From NCBI GenBank assembly GCA_019925095.2, contig CM034401.1:15164338-15228337 (forward strand): a stretch of DNA of 64,000 nucleotides. The letters are read 5' to 3'. The stretch is from Dendrolimus kikuchii (Eukaryota > Arthropoda > Insecta > Lepidoptera > Lasiocampidae). This document shows, in pieces, positions 10,141-20,310 of this stretch. Below the pieces are notes generated by a model. It was not told the origin of the DNA and did not search any database. It saw only the letters and a program-made list of their open reading frames with translations. Within the stretch, counting starts at the first letter, position 1. Every line of letters starts with the position of its first letter. The translations under genes were made by a program, and so were the position numbers.

Positions 10141-10862
10141 TAGAACCGCGACGTACTTATCACGATCAAATCCCAAATATCTTAAAGAATGGCCAGGTAA
10201 AAAGAACCTACAATAAACGTTTATGTATGAAGCAGGGCTTAAAATACCGATAAAAATGTGGTATCGTTACCTATGCTAATTTCAGATAACGGTAAAAAAT
10301 AAACATCGTTATAAAACATACCGGTATTTCAAGCCATTTTAACGGTAAAAGAATATAACATTAATACTATAATTATTGGTAATTTTACCGTTATAGCCAT
10401 GTTTTGTTACGATTGCTCTTTTTCACTCGCAAAGATTGTCAAAAAGCACTGTGCTAAGAGAGCCCGAAATATTTAAGAGTTGTTTTTGTCGACTGTTTCG
10501 GTAACATGCAGTCAAAATAAAGCCAATTATTAAAAATGGCAACGTCGCTTCAAATAACGTAAAAATTACCGATACGTATAACGTTATACATATAATTTTT
10601 AACGTTTATAATAACGTTAAAATCATAAAACTTACCAAGTAACGGTAAAAAATATACCGGTATGGCAGTATCTTTTTCGAAAATACCAGTAATTACTTAT
10701 ATTTTTTAAAGGTAATTGATAACGTTTTCAAGCCCTGGTATGAAAAGATTAATTAATGTAGATGACGCAAAAGATGTATTTCAAAATCGTAGCAAGTGGA
10801 AATCTATCGTCTCTGCCTACCCCTATAGGAAATATGCGTGATAATAATATGTATGTAGGTAT
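10141..10862 (+). pseudogene. RTE-type LINE fragment interrupted by a hAT MITE
   Basis: Two pieces, 10141-10232 and 10738-10862, join in frame across the hAT element and its duplicated target. The first encodes PRRTYHDQI and NGQVKR and ends LCMK. The second continues RLINVDDAKDVF, then SKWKSIVSAYP, and stops TGA at about 10840. This matches the order of the C-terminus of the intact RTE near 31.4 kb (PRHTFHDQI, RRACMTRVMNVKEA, PKWHSVVRAYP). A GTATGTAGGTATG tail follows the stop. The wording differs from the young family, so it is an older subfamily, nearer to the 0.8-kb fragment. Confidence 0.8.
10233..10737. mobile_element. hAT-like MITE, 505 bp, 8-bp TSD
   Basis: The left terminus CAGGGCTTAAAATACC and the complement of the right terminus CAGGGCTTGAAAACG form hAT-style inverted ends (CAG-initial). 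Flanks are GTATGAAG (10225-10232) and GTATGAAA (10738-10745), an 8-bp duplication with one difference. The interior is AT-rich, rich in ACGGTAAAA-like words, and has no transposase ORF, so it is non-autonomous. It lies inside the RTE fragment, interrupting its reading frame. Confidence 0.85.
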
Positions 10863-10974
10863 GCATTAATGAAAACTTACATTATAGTACTACTTATTTT
10901 AATTGTGTACAAATGGCGGTCTTATAGCTAAAATGATCACTTCCTGACAACTCGTGGCAGGAATATTGTTGATT

Positions 10975-11270
10975 AGATATATTACAATTTTAAATACCTA
11001 AATAAAAAAGTATTTTTTCGTGAAAAATATTATGATAAGAGTTTAAATATATTTTTCTCCTAGTTTAAGATAGACGGTTTAGCAATCATTAATCAGCCAA
11101 TAATATGCGCTCCCCGTTAAAAACACGTACAGAATCAAAACATCACACGTAAAGGATATTATGGATGTGACGCTTAACTAATCTTTGATGAAGTTTTTTA
11201 AGCCTGATTTATATTTGCATTATTTATTTATTTAACAAAGATCACACAGCACAAAATAGATACAATATTA
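10975..11270. other. Intergenic DNA, no gene seen
   Basis: AT-rich sequence without a recognisable feature. Confidence 0.5.
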
Positions 11271-11273
11271 ATA

Positions 11274-11531
11274 CTAGTTGTGCCCGCGACTTCATCGGCG
11301 GGGAGTTTTTTTCGCGGCCCCTAAAAAAAGTAGCCTAATCAGCTATCTTCCAGTAAACGTCCAGTCAAAATCGATCCATCTGTTTCAGGGATTAGCCGGA
11401 ATATCCAGACAGACAGATAAAAATGTTAAAAATTGATTTTTTGACATAAGTACCCTATATACTTTCACGTAGTGAAAAGCTGTTATTTTGACATTACAGA
11501 CAGACACTTCAATTTTATTTATCTATATAGA
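11274..11531 (-). mobile_element. Non-autonomous Helitron, 258 bp
   Basis: The minus strand starts TCTATATAGATAAATAAA and ends with a CCCGC...GCGGG hairpin a few bases before CTAG. Host A (11273) and T (11532) flank it. The internal wording (ATCAGCTAT, GTCAAAATCG, ATTAGCCGGAA, CCAGACAGACAGAT) is shared with the copies at 32.98 and 33.84 kb. Confidence 0.85.
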
Positions 11532-11879
11532 TTTCTTCATTGTTCTAACCCATGTTTTCAACTTTGGTACATCATTATTATACTGAAAGGCATTATTATG
11601 CACACTTCTAAAGTATCCTTTGAATTTCGCTTTTCATTATGATTTTACTTGTACCCAAACTATGTATTCATATCAAAATATATTCTTTATAGCGTAAGTC
11701 TTGAGTATTGTTTTAAATATGATATCACAATTTTTTTACCAAATTTTTGAAAACAATAATTTGATAACAATAGAAATTTTAAAGTCCACTTTTCGCTAAT
11801 ACTTATATTAGACGGATTGAATCAATTTAGTTGAAACGCATAGAACTGAAAGGATTGTATTCAATGATATTGAATGAAT

Positions 11880-11990
11880 CAAATTTGTGGTTATATGGAT
11901 CACTTTGGTTGATTCATCCAAATTGAAAGATAGAGATGATCCACTTAATATCGGCTTAAGGTAACGAACGGCCACTGTTTTTATCACTGG
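11880..11990 (-). repeat. Dispersed repeat K, copy 1
   Basis: TATATGGATCACTTTGGTTG followed by ATTCATC and a diverging AATATC block is repeated at 38575-38640. In both copies the minus strand reads DESTKVIHI in an open frame. The family is not recognised; a fragment of a transposon ORF is the simplest reading. Confidence 0.55.
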
Positions 11991-12114
11991 AATATGGAAT
12001 CTCAAACCTTTTAATCGAAATTGCATAATGTAATGTGTAACGTCATAATTATTGAAAATAGTTCTTTTAAAGTTTCATTAAGTACTTATATAGTTGTAGA
12101 CAAAAATATTTTAC

Positions 12115-12330
12115 AAATTCATATTCAAAAGTATTTATTCAAAATAAGTTCCACTGGAGAATACTTTTGAAGGTCATATATACATGTAAGTCAAAATTTA
12201 GGTATACTTCCTATTCTATGTACACTGCTTCGCAATGTGTTATCGCTGTTCAAAGGAGAAGAAGCGGCACGAAACTCCACAGCAACACGTCTAGAGAGAA
12301 AGAAGATTTTTTCATTAAATTTATTTATAT
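12115..12330 (-). mobile_element. LINE-E 3' end, copy 1
   Basis: The minus strand contains GGAGTTTCGTGCCGCTTCTT, GCGAAGCAGTG, TTTTGACTTACATGTATATA, then GAACTTATTTTGAATAAATA. This is the 3' UTR of a common lepidopteran LINE whose related ends (GGGGAGTTTGTTGCGCCGCT) occur at 48.67 and 63.78 kb. No coding part is seen. Confidence 0.55.
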
Positions 12331-12370
12331 GTTATCTCAGGCTCTTTTTCTTAAAATATATATAGAAGTT

Positions 12371-12774
12371 GTATAAAAATTTCGCGCTCGCGGACCGCGT
12401 TTGTAATACAGAAATAAGAAAGAGAGTTGGTATGAAAGAGAGTGTCGGGGTGAAGGTAAGGAAAGGAATGCTCCGGTGGTTCGGGCATGTGGAAAGAATG
12501 CATGATGAAAGAATGACTAAACAGATATACAATGCAAAAGTGGATGGATGCAGAAGTCGTGGAAGGCCACGACACACCTTCCATGATCAAATTGATCGTG
12601 TACTAGTAGAAGGTGATGTCAGGAGCCTTAAGAACAGACGAGCGTGCATGACAAGAGTTATGAATGTAAAAGAAGCAAGTGAAGTGTGTAAGAATAAGCC
12701 TAAATGGCGCTCTGTTGTTCGTGCCTACCCCGCAAGGGAACTGACGTGAAGTTATGTATGTATGTATAAAAATT
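12371..12774 (+). mobile_element. Young RTE LINE, 5'-truncated copy with TSD
   Basis: Insertion of the same RTE family as at 31.3 kb, about 380 bp. An 11-bp duplication GTATAAAAATT lies at 12371-12381 and 12764-12774, partly overlapping the terminal (GTAT) tail, so the exact TSD length is ambiguous. The frame from about 12385 to the TGA at 12749 is intact. It encodes ALADRV, GMLRWFGHVERMHDERMTKQ, GRPRHTFHDQID, AYPARELT. Near-identity to the other copies and the open frame imply recent insertion. The truncation point is well downstream of the reverse transcriptase domain, so it is dead on arrival. Confidence 0.92.
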
Positions 12775-12829
12775 ACTTTTCAAAGAATGAATGGAATTTT
12801 AACAAACAAAAAATATTGTTACTCTCGCA

Positions 12830-12952
12830 ATAATGACATACTAAGAATTCGTACTGCATTTCACTTAGTTGGAAAAGTGGACAGAGAAATAAACAGACAG
12901 ATGGGTGTATCTAACATTAAAATTTATTATTTGGCTACGGAGCCCTAAAATT
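12830..12952. repeat. Degenerate TTGGCTACGGAACCC-type repeat fragment
   Basis: GACAGAGAAATAAACAGACAG and the terminal TTTGGCTACGGAGCCCTAAA resemble an old lepidopteran repeat whose ends carry GGTTCCGTAG, as seen near 19.06 and 19.61 kb. Boundaries are soft. Confidence 0.4.
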
Positions 12953-12959
12953 ATGCTAA

Positions 12960-13235
12960 ATTTTGTGATATATCCATGTTATTCTAACGCAAAGAATTTT
13001 TTCTTGACATAATGATGATAAAAATATGATGTCGAGCTCCCCTCAGGATATCCGGATGGATATTGTGTTATCCGGCCGTCACAATGAGAGGCTCCTGATA
13101 AATTTGTACCGGGAAATGCTCCTTGATTGATAATCATAACAGGCTTAGAGTGCGAGTTGGAAAAAACAAGACGCGTTTTGCATTTTAAGAAGGAAAAAGA
13201 TATTTAGGATCCCCAGATGTGTTGTATTTCATAAA
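12960..13235. other. Non-repetitive, mildly GC-elevated DNA
   Basis: The block at about 13030-13140 (CTCAGGATATCCGG, TTATCCGGCCGTCACAATGA) is more balanced in composition than its surroundings and matches no repeat here. No ORF. Candidate regulatory DNA by inference only. Confidence 0.3.
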
Positions 13236-13370
13236 AATACTATTGGCCCCGGCAGACGTTTTCCTGCCCTGGAAAAATAAAAATCTAGAATCCGATCACA
13301 GTGACACTACCGGGTTCAATTGTGGATCTAAACTACCGAGGACCCACGCGAACACACACAAAACATTCTA
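13236..13370 (-). mobile_element. Degenerate Helitron 3' fragment
   Basis: GGCCCCGGCAGACGTTTTCC, CTGCCCTGGAAAAATAAAAA, TCTAGAATCCGAT and CTACCGGGTTCAA match, in order, the 3' half of the Helitron at 24468-24676 (CCCGGCAGACGTTGTTCTGC). The CTAG terminus has decayed to TTGG. Confidence 0.65.
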
Positions 13371-13878
13371 GGGGTTTAGGAAGAGTTCAGTAACATACAC
13401 ACTAATATTCAAATTTACTAATAGAATAATCTTATTAGTAAATATCTAACGATTTTTATAAATCAACATTCAAGCGATCTCATAGCTAGCCCTAAAAAGT
13501 ATTTATGCGAGAATACCCCACCTCAAAAACTATTTGAAGAATTAATAATTAATTAATCAATTAATTTTTTAAAGTATTTTTATGCTATAGCCGGTTTAAA
13601 AAAAATATATTATAATTTTTCACCTCATAAATCAAGTTAGATATGGAGGGTGGGATGCTTTTAACGACGGTAGAATCAAATATCTTCCCACCAATTAAGA
13701 AATATCATCATAATTTTAAAAACTGATTACCTGCTTTTCACATATGTACAGTGTGAAGAATTTCAAATCTCTTTTACATGTATGGCGGCCTTATCTAATT
13801 TTTAATTACTAATATTATATACCTTCTCTTCAAATTTTTGATTCAATTTATTTGAATTTTTTACGATTTTATTAATAA
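13371..13878. other. AT-rich intergenic DNA, no gene seen
   Basis: No ORF or repeat identified. Confidence 0.5.
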
Positions 13879-14145
13879 TCTATATATATAAAAGAACGTC
13901 GTGTTAGTTACACTATTTATAACTCAAGAACTAGGAGACGGACTTAATTTTTATCCCGTTGGAACCGGTAGGTGGCGCTGAGATCGGGTTTTAGAATCCT
14001 CCTAATCACCTGGAGCGATTTTGGTGATTTTGTTTTTGTGTATTTGAGTGGGTCCCCGGATGGTTTGGAACCGGTAGGTGGCGCTGGGATCGGGTCTTAG
14101 ATTTGTATTTTTTCAGAGCAGGACAACGTCTGCCGGGACCGCTAG
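13879..14145 (+). mobile_element. Non-autonomous Helitron, 267 bp
   Basis: Starts TCTATATATATAAAAGAA after host A and ends GCCGGGACCGCTAG before host T (14146). It contains a direct internal duplication: GGAACCGGTAGGTGGCGCTG occurs at about 13960 and again at about 14069. The 3' end matches the Helitrons at 13.24 and 24.47 kb. Confidence 0.85.
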
Positions 14146-14149
14146 TTAA

Positions 14150-15140
14150 TAATAAACCAAAATTTAATTTTAATTGCCCTTTAACTTAATATTACTTTAA
14201 TATTTCTGAACATGGATGTAACTCTACAGAGAAAAGATTCAGAAAACATTTTTCCTTTCTGTCAGCAATAAGTTATGCAGCGTAAATCATAGGGCGGCGT
14301 GCATAATGATATAATAAAATAGACCCCCGATACTTTGTTTATTGTTTTGATGAGTCGGCTATTTTCTCCCCTATGCAAGCTTCAGGGTAGGTAGGGATAT
14401 ACAAGCCCGCATGTGATGCGTCCACGAGAAAAATAAGTTTGTACCTGTTTCTGTAACGAGACTGTTGGAGGAGAAACTTAAATTACATTTTTGAGAGCAT
14501 CTTTTACTTAGTACTTGAATTTGATGAAAAGGGTCGAAGCGTTGTGGTATCTTGGTTACTTTAATACATATTTTTAAACTGACTGTATGTAAATTATATT
14601 TATTTTTATATCTTTTGTATATATTCAGAAAGCTATTTATTGTTTCCGCAAACGAGTACAAAATTGCGAACTATTGTAGACAGTTTACTTTAGCAATTGA
14701 TCGAAATCGTGTTTGGTCAACATTGCGATTAAGTCACTGAATTTTTTATACGACGGAATCGTCCTGAAACAACAGTGCTGTTTTTCACATCGTTTTTCGG
14801 AATTTCACGTGATTGTCAACTGAATAATAAATTCCTGGCCGTCGGTAGTTCAACGGCGATTTTTCAATTACATCACAATGCCTCGTTTTGCATTGTTTAC
14901 TTGCTTTTATAACAAAAACAAATTATTTCATATCGAAAAATTTCGTCTAAACATTGACTACTTACTGTAAATGCATTCAAAAATAATGTGATAATATTTC
15001 TTATTTGTTCTTGTAAAATTATTTTCAGATGTTACTGAAGTTAAAATTATATACAGCACAGCAAGTTATTCTGCAGAATAATTTGCTGCATAGCACGCTA
15101 TATAGCCTGCAGGCTTGTTATGAATGAATAAGAACATTTT
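14150..15140. other. Intergenic DNA, no gene seen
   Basis: Small open frames here are on overlapping strands with no recognisable family. No repeat match within the window. Confidence 0.45.
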
Positions 15141-15144
15141 ATAG

Positions 15145-15290
15145 TTTTTTTTATCGCTGGAGTACAGCAGTCAGGCAGACGGCCCACCTGATGGAAAGCG
15201 GTTACTGTTGCCTATGGACGTTTGCAACACCAGAGGTGTCACCAACGCGCTGCCGGCCTCGAAGAAATTTTATGACACCTTTTTTAAAAA
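15145..15290 (-). repeat. Dispersed repeat B, copy 1
   Basis: ATCGCTGGAGTACAGCAGTC, GGCAGACGGCCCACCTGATG, GAAAGCGGTTACTGTTGCC, CGTTTGCAACACCAGAGGTG and CTGCCGGCCTCGAAG. The first half is shared with repeat A; the second half (AAGAAATTTTATGACACC) differs and matches the copy at 26.92 kb. So B is a relative with its own body. Confidence 0.65.
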
Positions 15291-15314
15291 ACCTCATGTT
15301 GTGAAGTTTATCAT

Positions 15315-15475
15315 AAATTTAAATCAAGTTCTTAAAAACTAGGTTGCAATTAGGTTAAACAAAGAGTGAATTTATCGCTTAGAGCTATCTCTTCGAAGGA
15401 ACCCCTGGATTTATAAAATGTAAAATAGGATATTACAGCGGCGGTGTAAATACTATTAAAACAACCAATACTTAA
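15315..15475 (-). mobile_element. LINE-D 3' end, copy 3 (degenerate)
   Basis: TTAAAAACTAGGTTGCAATT, ATTTATCGCTTAGAGCTATC, TCTTCGAAGGAACCCCTGG and TTACAGCGGCGGTGTAAATA parallel the 4.2-kb copy (TTAAAAACTAGATACAATAA, AGCGATCTCTTCCAGGCAAC, GTCAGTGGCGGTGTAGACAA). Confidence 0.6.
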
Positions 15476-15479
15476 ATGA

Positions 15480-17610
15480 AATGGACAACAGACTTTACAC
15501 ATACACAAATACGTACAATAAATACCCAATACCTTTCTTTTACAAATAATTTTAAGTTAGTATTCTTGCTTGTAGTGATGGACTCTGTGGCAGTTTGGTG
15601 GATTGCTGGTGCTTTATTGTAGTAGGTTGAAGAAAATACACATTGTTGAGTTGAGTTGAGCTTGAATGTTGATCCCTGGATTCAACTTGTGGTAGTTGAA
15701 GTCGTATGTTACGACTAATAGCAACTCTTAACGATGTAATAGCAACACTATCACAATATATTTGTGAGCATTATTTATAGAAATATTACGTACGTAGTAG
15801 TAAGTACCCTAAATTAGGCCGCAGCGTCAGCAAAACGCTGTACGTTAGACCGTACAATTCTAGTAAACATGTGATGTACCTAAATCTATGGTAACAATAA
15901 ACGACTTAGTTTTCAGGGATAGCGTGTAGCTAAAATTCAGACCCTAGGAAAGTCTTCATAAGGATACTTGTAGTAAAAAAGGGAGAGAAAATATTGTAAG
16001 TCCTACTCTCAGACGAACAAAATACTTTCATTTCGTCTGAGGTTCTACTTAAGATATTGGTTATTGATATGAGATCTGGTTTTATTAGGACATTTAAGAT
16101 GGCATAGGTTAACGATGATAGATTTTGTCAAATAAAAGGATTAAGAAAACCTGAGGTACTACGACAAAAGTAATATCAAAATTTTGAAATGCCTCACATT
16201 CCACACATTAATGAAACCGTGATAAATCTATAGCAATTTCGTGGGGTGTCTGGGAAACTGTCGCCGTCGAGTGGCCGATAAATGAGTGCTCGTTTTTTTG
16301 CCTCAAACTAGCATTTCACCTCCGATATTATCGGCACGGACGCTGAGCACTCTGCTCGGCGTAATGTCTACGTGGATTATTGCAATATAAATTGTCCACA
16401 GTTGCCCATTCGATTGTTTAGGGTTGCCAGAACGAAACAGTAATTATAATATTTCATTTTTAAAATTCGTATTTGTATAAAGGGTTTTGGATAAACTCGA
16501 ATGGTGTGCGGAAATGTGGCCTTTTGGGTTGTCGCAAATTTTTTGATATTTAAAGTCAGACAAAAACTTACAAGTGGTTGCTTGACTACAGAACTCATAG
16601 ATTTGTAACCTATTAAATAATGATAGGTACAATACAAAAGTGTATGATCCTCAACTCAATCGTTGAGAAACAGACTATCATTATTTGAAACATGCGTTTT
16701 TTCAACACATGCGTTTACGGTTTTGGAATTAAAAACCGTTAAATTTAAAATTAAAAAATGTGCGACATCAGGAAATTTTATTGCATGGTCACTGTTAGTT
16801 TCTAAGAAATTTTGTAATGCTTGAATCACCCTATGTCCCAGCGCAAAAACTATTAAGTGTTATAGGTAGAGAATATTTGTAGCTTCCTTTTACATGATTC
16901 TGGGAACTGAACCGATAAATGTAAACTATACTTCGCTGATGTAGTGGTGGGACATCGAGAATATACTCGATTAAGTGTCGGATCCGCATCCTCTGAAAAC
17001 CCATTATTCGATATAAAAATACTTTATATCCCACCAATACATGCGGATATTCGCATGAAAAGCTCAAGTCCTAAATAGTTTAAAAAATTGACAACCCTAA
17101 CATTTCTCGATTTTTCCGCATTCGACCAGTCACTCCCCAAAGGAACATTTAACGATATTAGGGCTTTATTTTTTATAGTTCGGGACAAAAAGCGTTCAAA
17201 CGATATTTTTTACGAAGTGGCCACTCTACCATTTCTGTTTGTCATATTCACTTTTACGGATCAATTGGTCGACACCATTACTGCGAGTTTCAAATCTAAA
17301 CGACTTTTGTGACGCTGAGAAGAATGTTTAACATATATGGATTATTAAGCTATTATTAATATGGAAGGTTACAGATCGTTGTAATTTAGTTGTCTATACA
17401 GACATTGTAATATCATTTTCGTTATAGACGGAGTAGTGATAGAATAAAGTTGCTCTTTCTTCTGGCTATATGTTTCGGAACCATATTCTTTAAGATTCCA
17501 ATTAGTAAAACAATATCGGAGTGAAATATGTAAAAGTTGAGGGAAAAACTACCCTTGATTTGTCAAATCAAATCATATTTATTTTGAATTAGACACGGTT
17601 TCGACAGATG
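15480..17610. other. Long unique region, no gene proven
   Basis: Contains no repeat seen elsewhere in the window. The segment at about 16230-16380 is compositionally balanced (GGGAAACTGTCGCCGTCGAG, ATTATCGGCACGGACGCTGA) and may be regulatory or exonic. Small frames at 16377-16637 (minus), 16831-17067 (minus) and 17088-17312 (plus) have no recognisable domain; I do not call them genes. Confidence 0.4.
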
Positions 17611-17617
17611 TTACAAT

Positions 17618-17841
17618 ATACATACATACATACATAACTTCACGCCAGTTCCCTTGCGGGGTAGGCACGAACAACAGAGCGCCATTTAGGCCCATTCTTA
17701 CACACCTCACTTGCTTCTTTGACATTAATACCTCTTGTCATGCACGCTCGTCTGTTCTTAAGGCTCCTGACATCACCCTCCGCTAGTACACGATCAATTT
17801 GATCGTGTACTAGCGTACGGATCGTGTAATGTTAGAATATA
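17618..17841 (-). mobile_element. Young RTE LINE, 5'-truncated, fold-back 5' junction
   Basis: Minus-strand copy of the young RTE 3' end. It carries the (TACA)n complement of the tail, TTCACGCCAGTTCCCTTGCG, then sequence up to CCGCTAGTACACGATCAATT. There the normal element continues GATCATGGAAGG, but this copy turns back as GATCGTGTACTAGCG, an inverted duplicate of its own last 17 bases (17781-17797 against 17799-17815). Flanks ATGTTACAATATA (17618-17630) and ATGTTAGAATATA (17829-17841) form a 13-bp TSD with one difference. About 13 extra bases (TACGGATCGTGTA) lie between fold-back and TSD. Confidence 0.88.
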
Positions 17842-17849
17842 TACAATAA

Positions 17850-18400
17850 TAATATATAAAACACAATTATAATATTAATTATTTCACGTGTGCTAGTCAT
17901 ATTGGTGAGCAAAATTATTCTTAAGTTAGGTACAATATATATTTACAGTACAATATTATTATCATATTACAATTAAATTAATTAAAATAGATATACTTAT
18001 AAATGTCAAATACAAGAATTAGTCTATTTTATGTGTATTCCCGCATTGTATAGAAACTTTTATCCACTAGTCAGATAAAAAGCTCTATATTAAATAAATT
18101 ACCCTTATATTCTTTAATTATTTGAGGTAGTTTATTATAGATTTTTATAATAATAATATGGCTACTTCTTCTATAGAGATGGTTGTTCACTGGTGGTTGT
18201 GCTAAGAGATTTCCATGACGAGTGTTAAACCTGTAAACGTCTTTAAATTTTAGAAACAGGTTTGGATTGCAATTAGTCAATGAGTGATAATGCTAATTTG
18301 CCAAATGATTGGTAGAAACCAATCATTTGGCAAATCCTCTTTATGTCTTATTCTCATCGATAAATTTCTTACTTTTTAACATAGTATTTGCAATATCTAC
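17850..18400 (-). pseudogene. LINE-G reverse-transcriptase C-terminal fragment
   Basis: Minus-strand frame 18071-18280 reads FNTRHGNLL then IKIYNKLPQIIKEYKGN. This is a LINE ORF ending of the type Y.TR......K.YN.LP..IK seen in Jockey/CR1-group elements. The 5' side is interrupted by the 18296-18335 hairpin. No palm motifs. The limits are approximate. Confidence 0.6.
18296..18335. repeat. Perfect inverted repeat, 18-bp arms, 4-nt loop
   Basis: ATTTGCCAAATGATTGGT (18296-18313), loop AGAA, then its exact reverse complement (18318-18335). It lies within or at the 5' edge of the LINE-G fragment. Confidence 0.9.
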
Positions 18401-19045
18401 TAGTTTAATCTCTTGTTATTGAAGTTATCAACATTGTACAATATGCAGCAACTGTTAGTTAAAATTCTATACGTTAACTAAATTTATTCTTGTATTAAAA
18501 TTTACGAGACAAATGAATCCAACTCTGTTTATAGTTTTAGAGGATTATACAAATCATACAATAACTTTAATTGTTGGCTCCTTGTACCAAACTATATTAA
18601 AGCCTACGACTGTCACGACTATGTAGTTCACTTTCAAATTAATACCCCGGTAAGTCCCAAATTCATATAAAACTTCGGACATACTATTTTCAAAGATATT
18701 CAAAAGCTTTAATTTCCATCCGTATTTTTCTTACACGAGGCGCCAAACTTCAGGTGATATCAAAAGTAGCAACAAAGGGCCGGGCGAAAAATCCCATTGT
18801 TATCGAGGGTATAATTTATTAGGGGTCCTGGCTCAGTGGGACCTTTTTTTATATATCATCGCATTATCCCCACTTGGAGAGTTACAACTTCTTAAAGGAA
18901 ATCAGGGGAAATTAATTTAGGCGTTTAAAACTGTCCTGAACACCGGTCTGACTTTGTGCTGCATTGATAAATGTTGTTTGTATTAGAAATATAGCTCTAA
19001 TTGTAAGCGATATTTAATGATGAATTGAATAAATAAGGAATATTC
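18400..19045. other. Intergenic DNA, no gene seen
   Basis: One less AT-rich stretch at about 18725-18860 includes a small hairpin (GGTCCTGGCTCAGTGGGACC). No recognisable gene. Confidence 0.45.
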
Positions 19046-19048
19046 GAC

Positions 19049-19693
19049 TAAGTGCGTGTCACACATATAATGAAGGGTTCCGCAGAAGTAACCAATGTCT
19101 ACGGCTTATATCATTTGGCTATAGAACATCAAAATAGCATTTAATTGAAAATACCCTATTATTTCATAAACTAGCGAACGGATCTTGTTTAAATCATTTA
19201 TCTTTAGAAGTATTTTTAAGCTTTTAAGCCTTGACTTTTTCAGAGTTAAATTTTTTAAGTTAATAAGGACCCACAATTTTTACAACTTTGGTATCGATTA
19301 TCTCCCAGTTTAATGTCTTAAATAAAGATGTTATGAAATGGTCATGTCCGTCTAGTTTCATAAGTAAAAGTCATTATTCTCAAGAATTACTGGGTCTATA
19401 AATGAATAACAATTCGAAGAAAAGTATATATCATATACGCTATAGTATAGTGAAGTTTCCAAAGTTGTAAAAATATATAGATAAATATAAGTGAAAAATT
19501 TCGTAGCAAATTGATGTTCTTTAGAAATGAAGATTATAGAGCTTAAAAGACTTACAAGGACAATTGGCTTGAACAATAAATATCCTTTAAGTAGTTCTTA
19601 AATGCTTTTTATGGTTCCGTAGCCCATTAACAAAAACTATAGGTATGCCACCTCTACGGAACTATTCATTTAGTGTGGACTGCCACGCACTTG
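19049..19693. mobile_element. Probable DNA transposon remnant with TIR-like ends
   Basis: The left end AAGTGCGTGTCACAC and the complement of the right end AAGTGCGTGGCAGTCC are inverted. Inside the ends lie AGGGTTCCGCAG (left) and GGTTCCGTAGCCCATT (right), the wording of a familiar old lepidopteran element. The interior has no transposase. Its TSD and superfamily cannot be fixed by eye. Confidence 0.45.
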
Positions 19694-20039
19694 CCCGAAT
19701 TTATTCGTCCTCTTACACTCTTAACATAATAAATATATATATAAAAATATTAATGAAAAAATTCCATTATAAAAGTTAAGGGATGTCCACAGCTCCGTGT
19801 TCATCCGTTTCCGATTAAATGTGTCCCTAATATTTTTATCTCTCCACATAAATACCCAGTAATGAGCGGACCGAAATTCTCCACCGTTAATAAATTTATT
19901 CAAGTCTGGCCACGCGCTCGAGTGTGCATAATTTTGATACAAAAATAAATCTACGGCTAATATTGAAACCCCTATTAATTCAACCTCACAACGTTTCGAT
20001 TGTGCGTTTTAATAAATACACATAAAATAATTTATTTTA

Positions 20040-20310
20040 TACACATATAAGTTGATAGTCTCTTTGGTCTAGTGGCCTGTGCATTAAACCGTTTGGTTGA
20101 CTAAAACTCACAAATCCAGAGGTTTTAATTTAAGCTAGATCTGAGTGGAATTGGTCTCAGTTTATCCGTTGTGTGTATTTTACGCATATCACGAGCATAG
20201 GCCACCAGTATGGTCTAGTGTCCACCTTGGTATGGTCTAGTGCCCACCTTGGTATGGTCTAGTGCCCACCCCAGGATGTTGGGTTATCGATTCAAAATTC
20301 TAGGCTGAAC
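20040..20310 (+). repeat. tRNA-like SINE remnant with triplicated A-box unit
   Basis: TTGGTCTAGTGG near 20066 resembles a pol III A box. From 20209 a 22-bp unit starting TATGGTCTAGTG is repeated three times (20209-20230, 20231-20252, 20253-20274). A degenerate B-box-like GTTATCGATTCAAAA follows. Consistent with a decayed tRNA-derived SINE whose head was tandemly duplicated. No functional tRNA fold. Confidence 0.45.

Larger units (their letters stand above)
10126..10970 (-). mobile_element. LINE-D 3' end, copy 2, split by an RTE insertion
   Basis: The plus-strand block CTTTATTGTACACCATTATAG (about 10130) and the block GTGTACAAATGGCGGTCTTA through GTGGCAGGAATA (about 10906-10962) are adjacent in the 28.35-kb copy but separated here by about 720 bp of RTE plus hAT sequence. 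The joined order and wording match the 28.35-kb copy closely, so the LINE-D tail was present first. No TSD for LINE-D itself was found. Confidence 0.65.

Noticed and set aside
12332..12590. Minus-strand frames over the 12.4-kb RTE copy
   Set aside because: Antisense shadows of the RTE C-terminal coding remnant.
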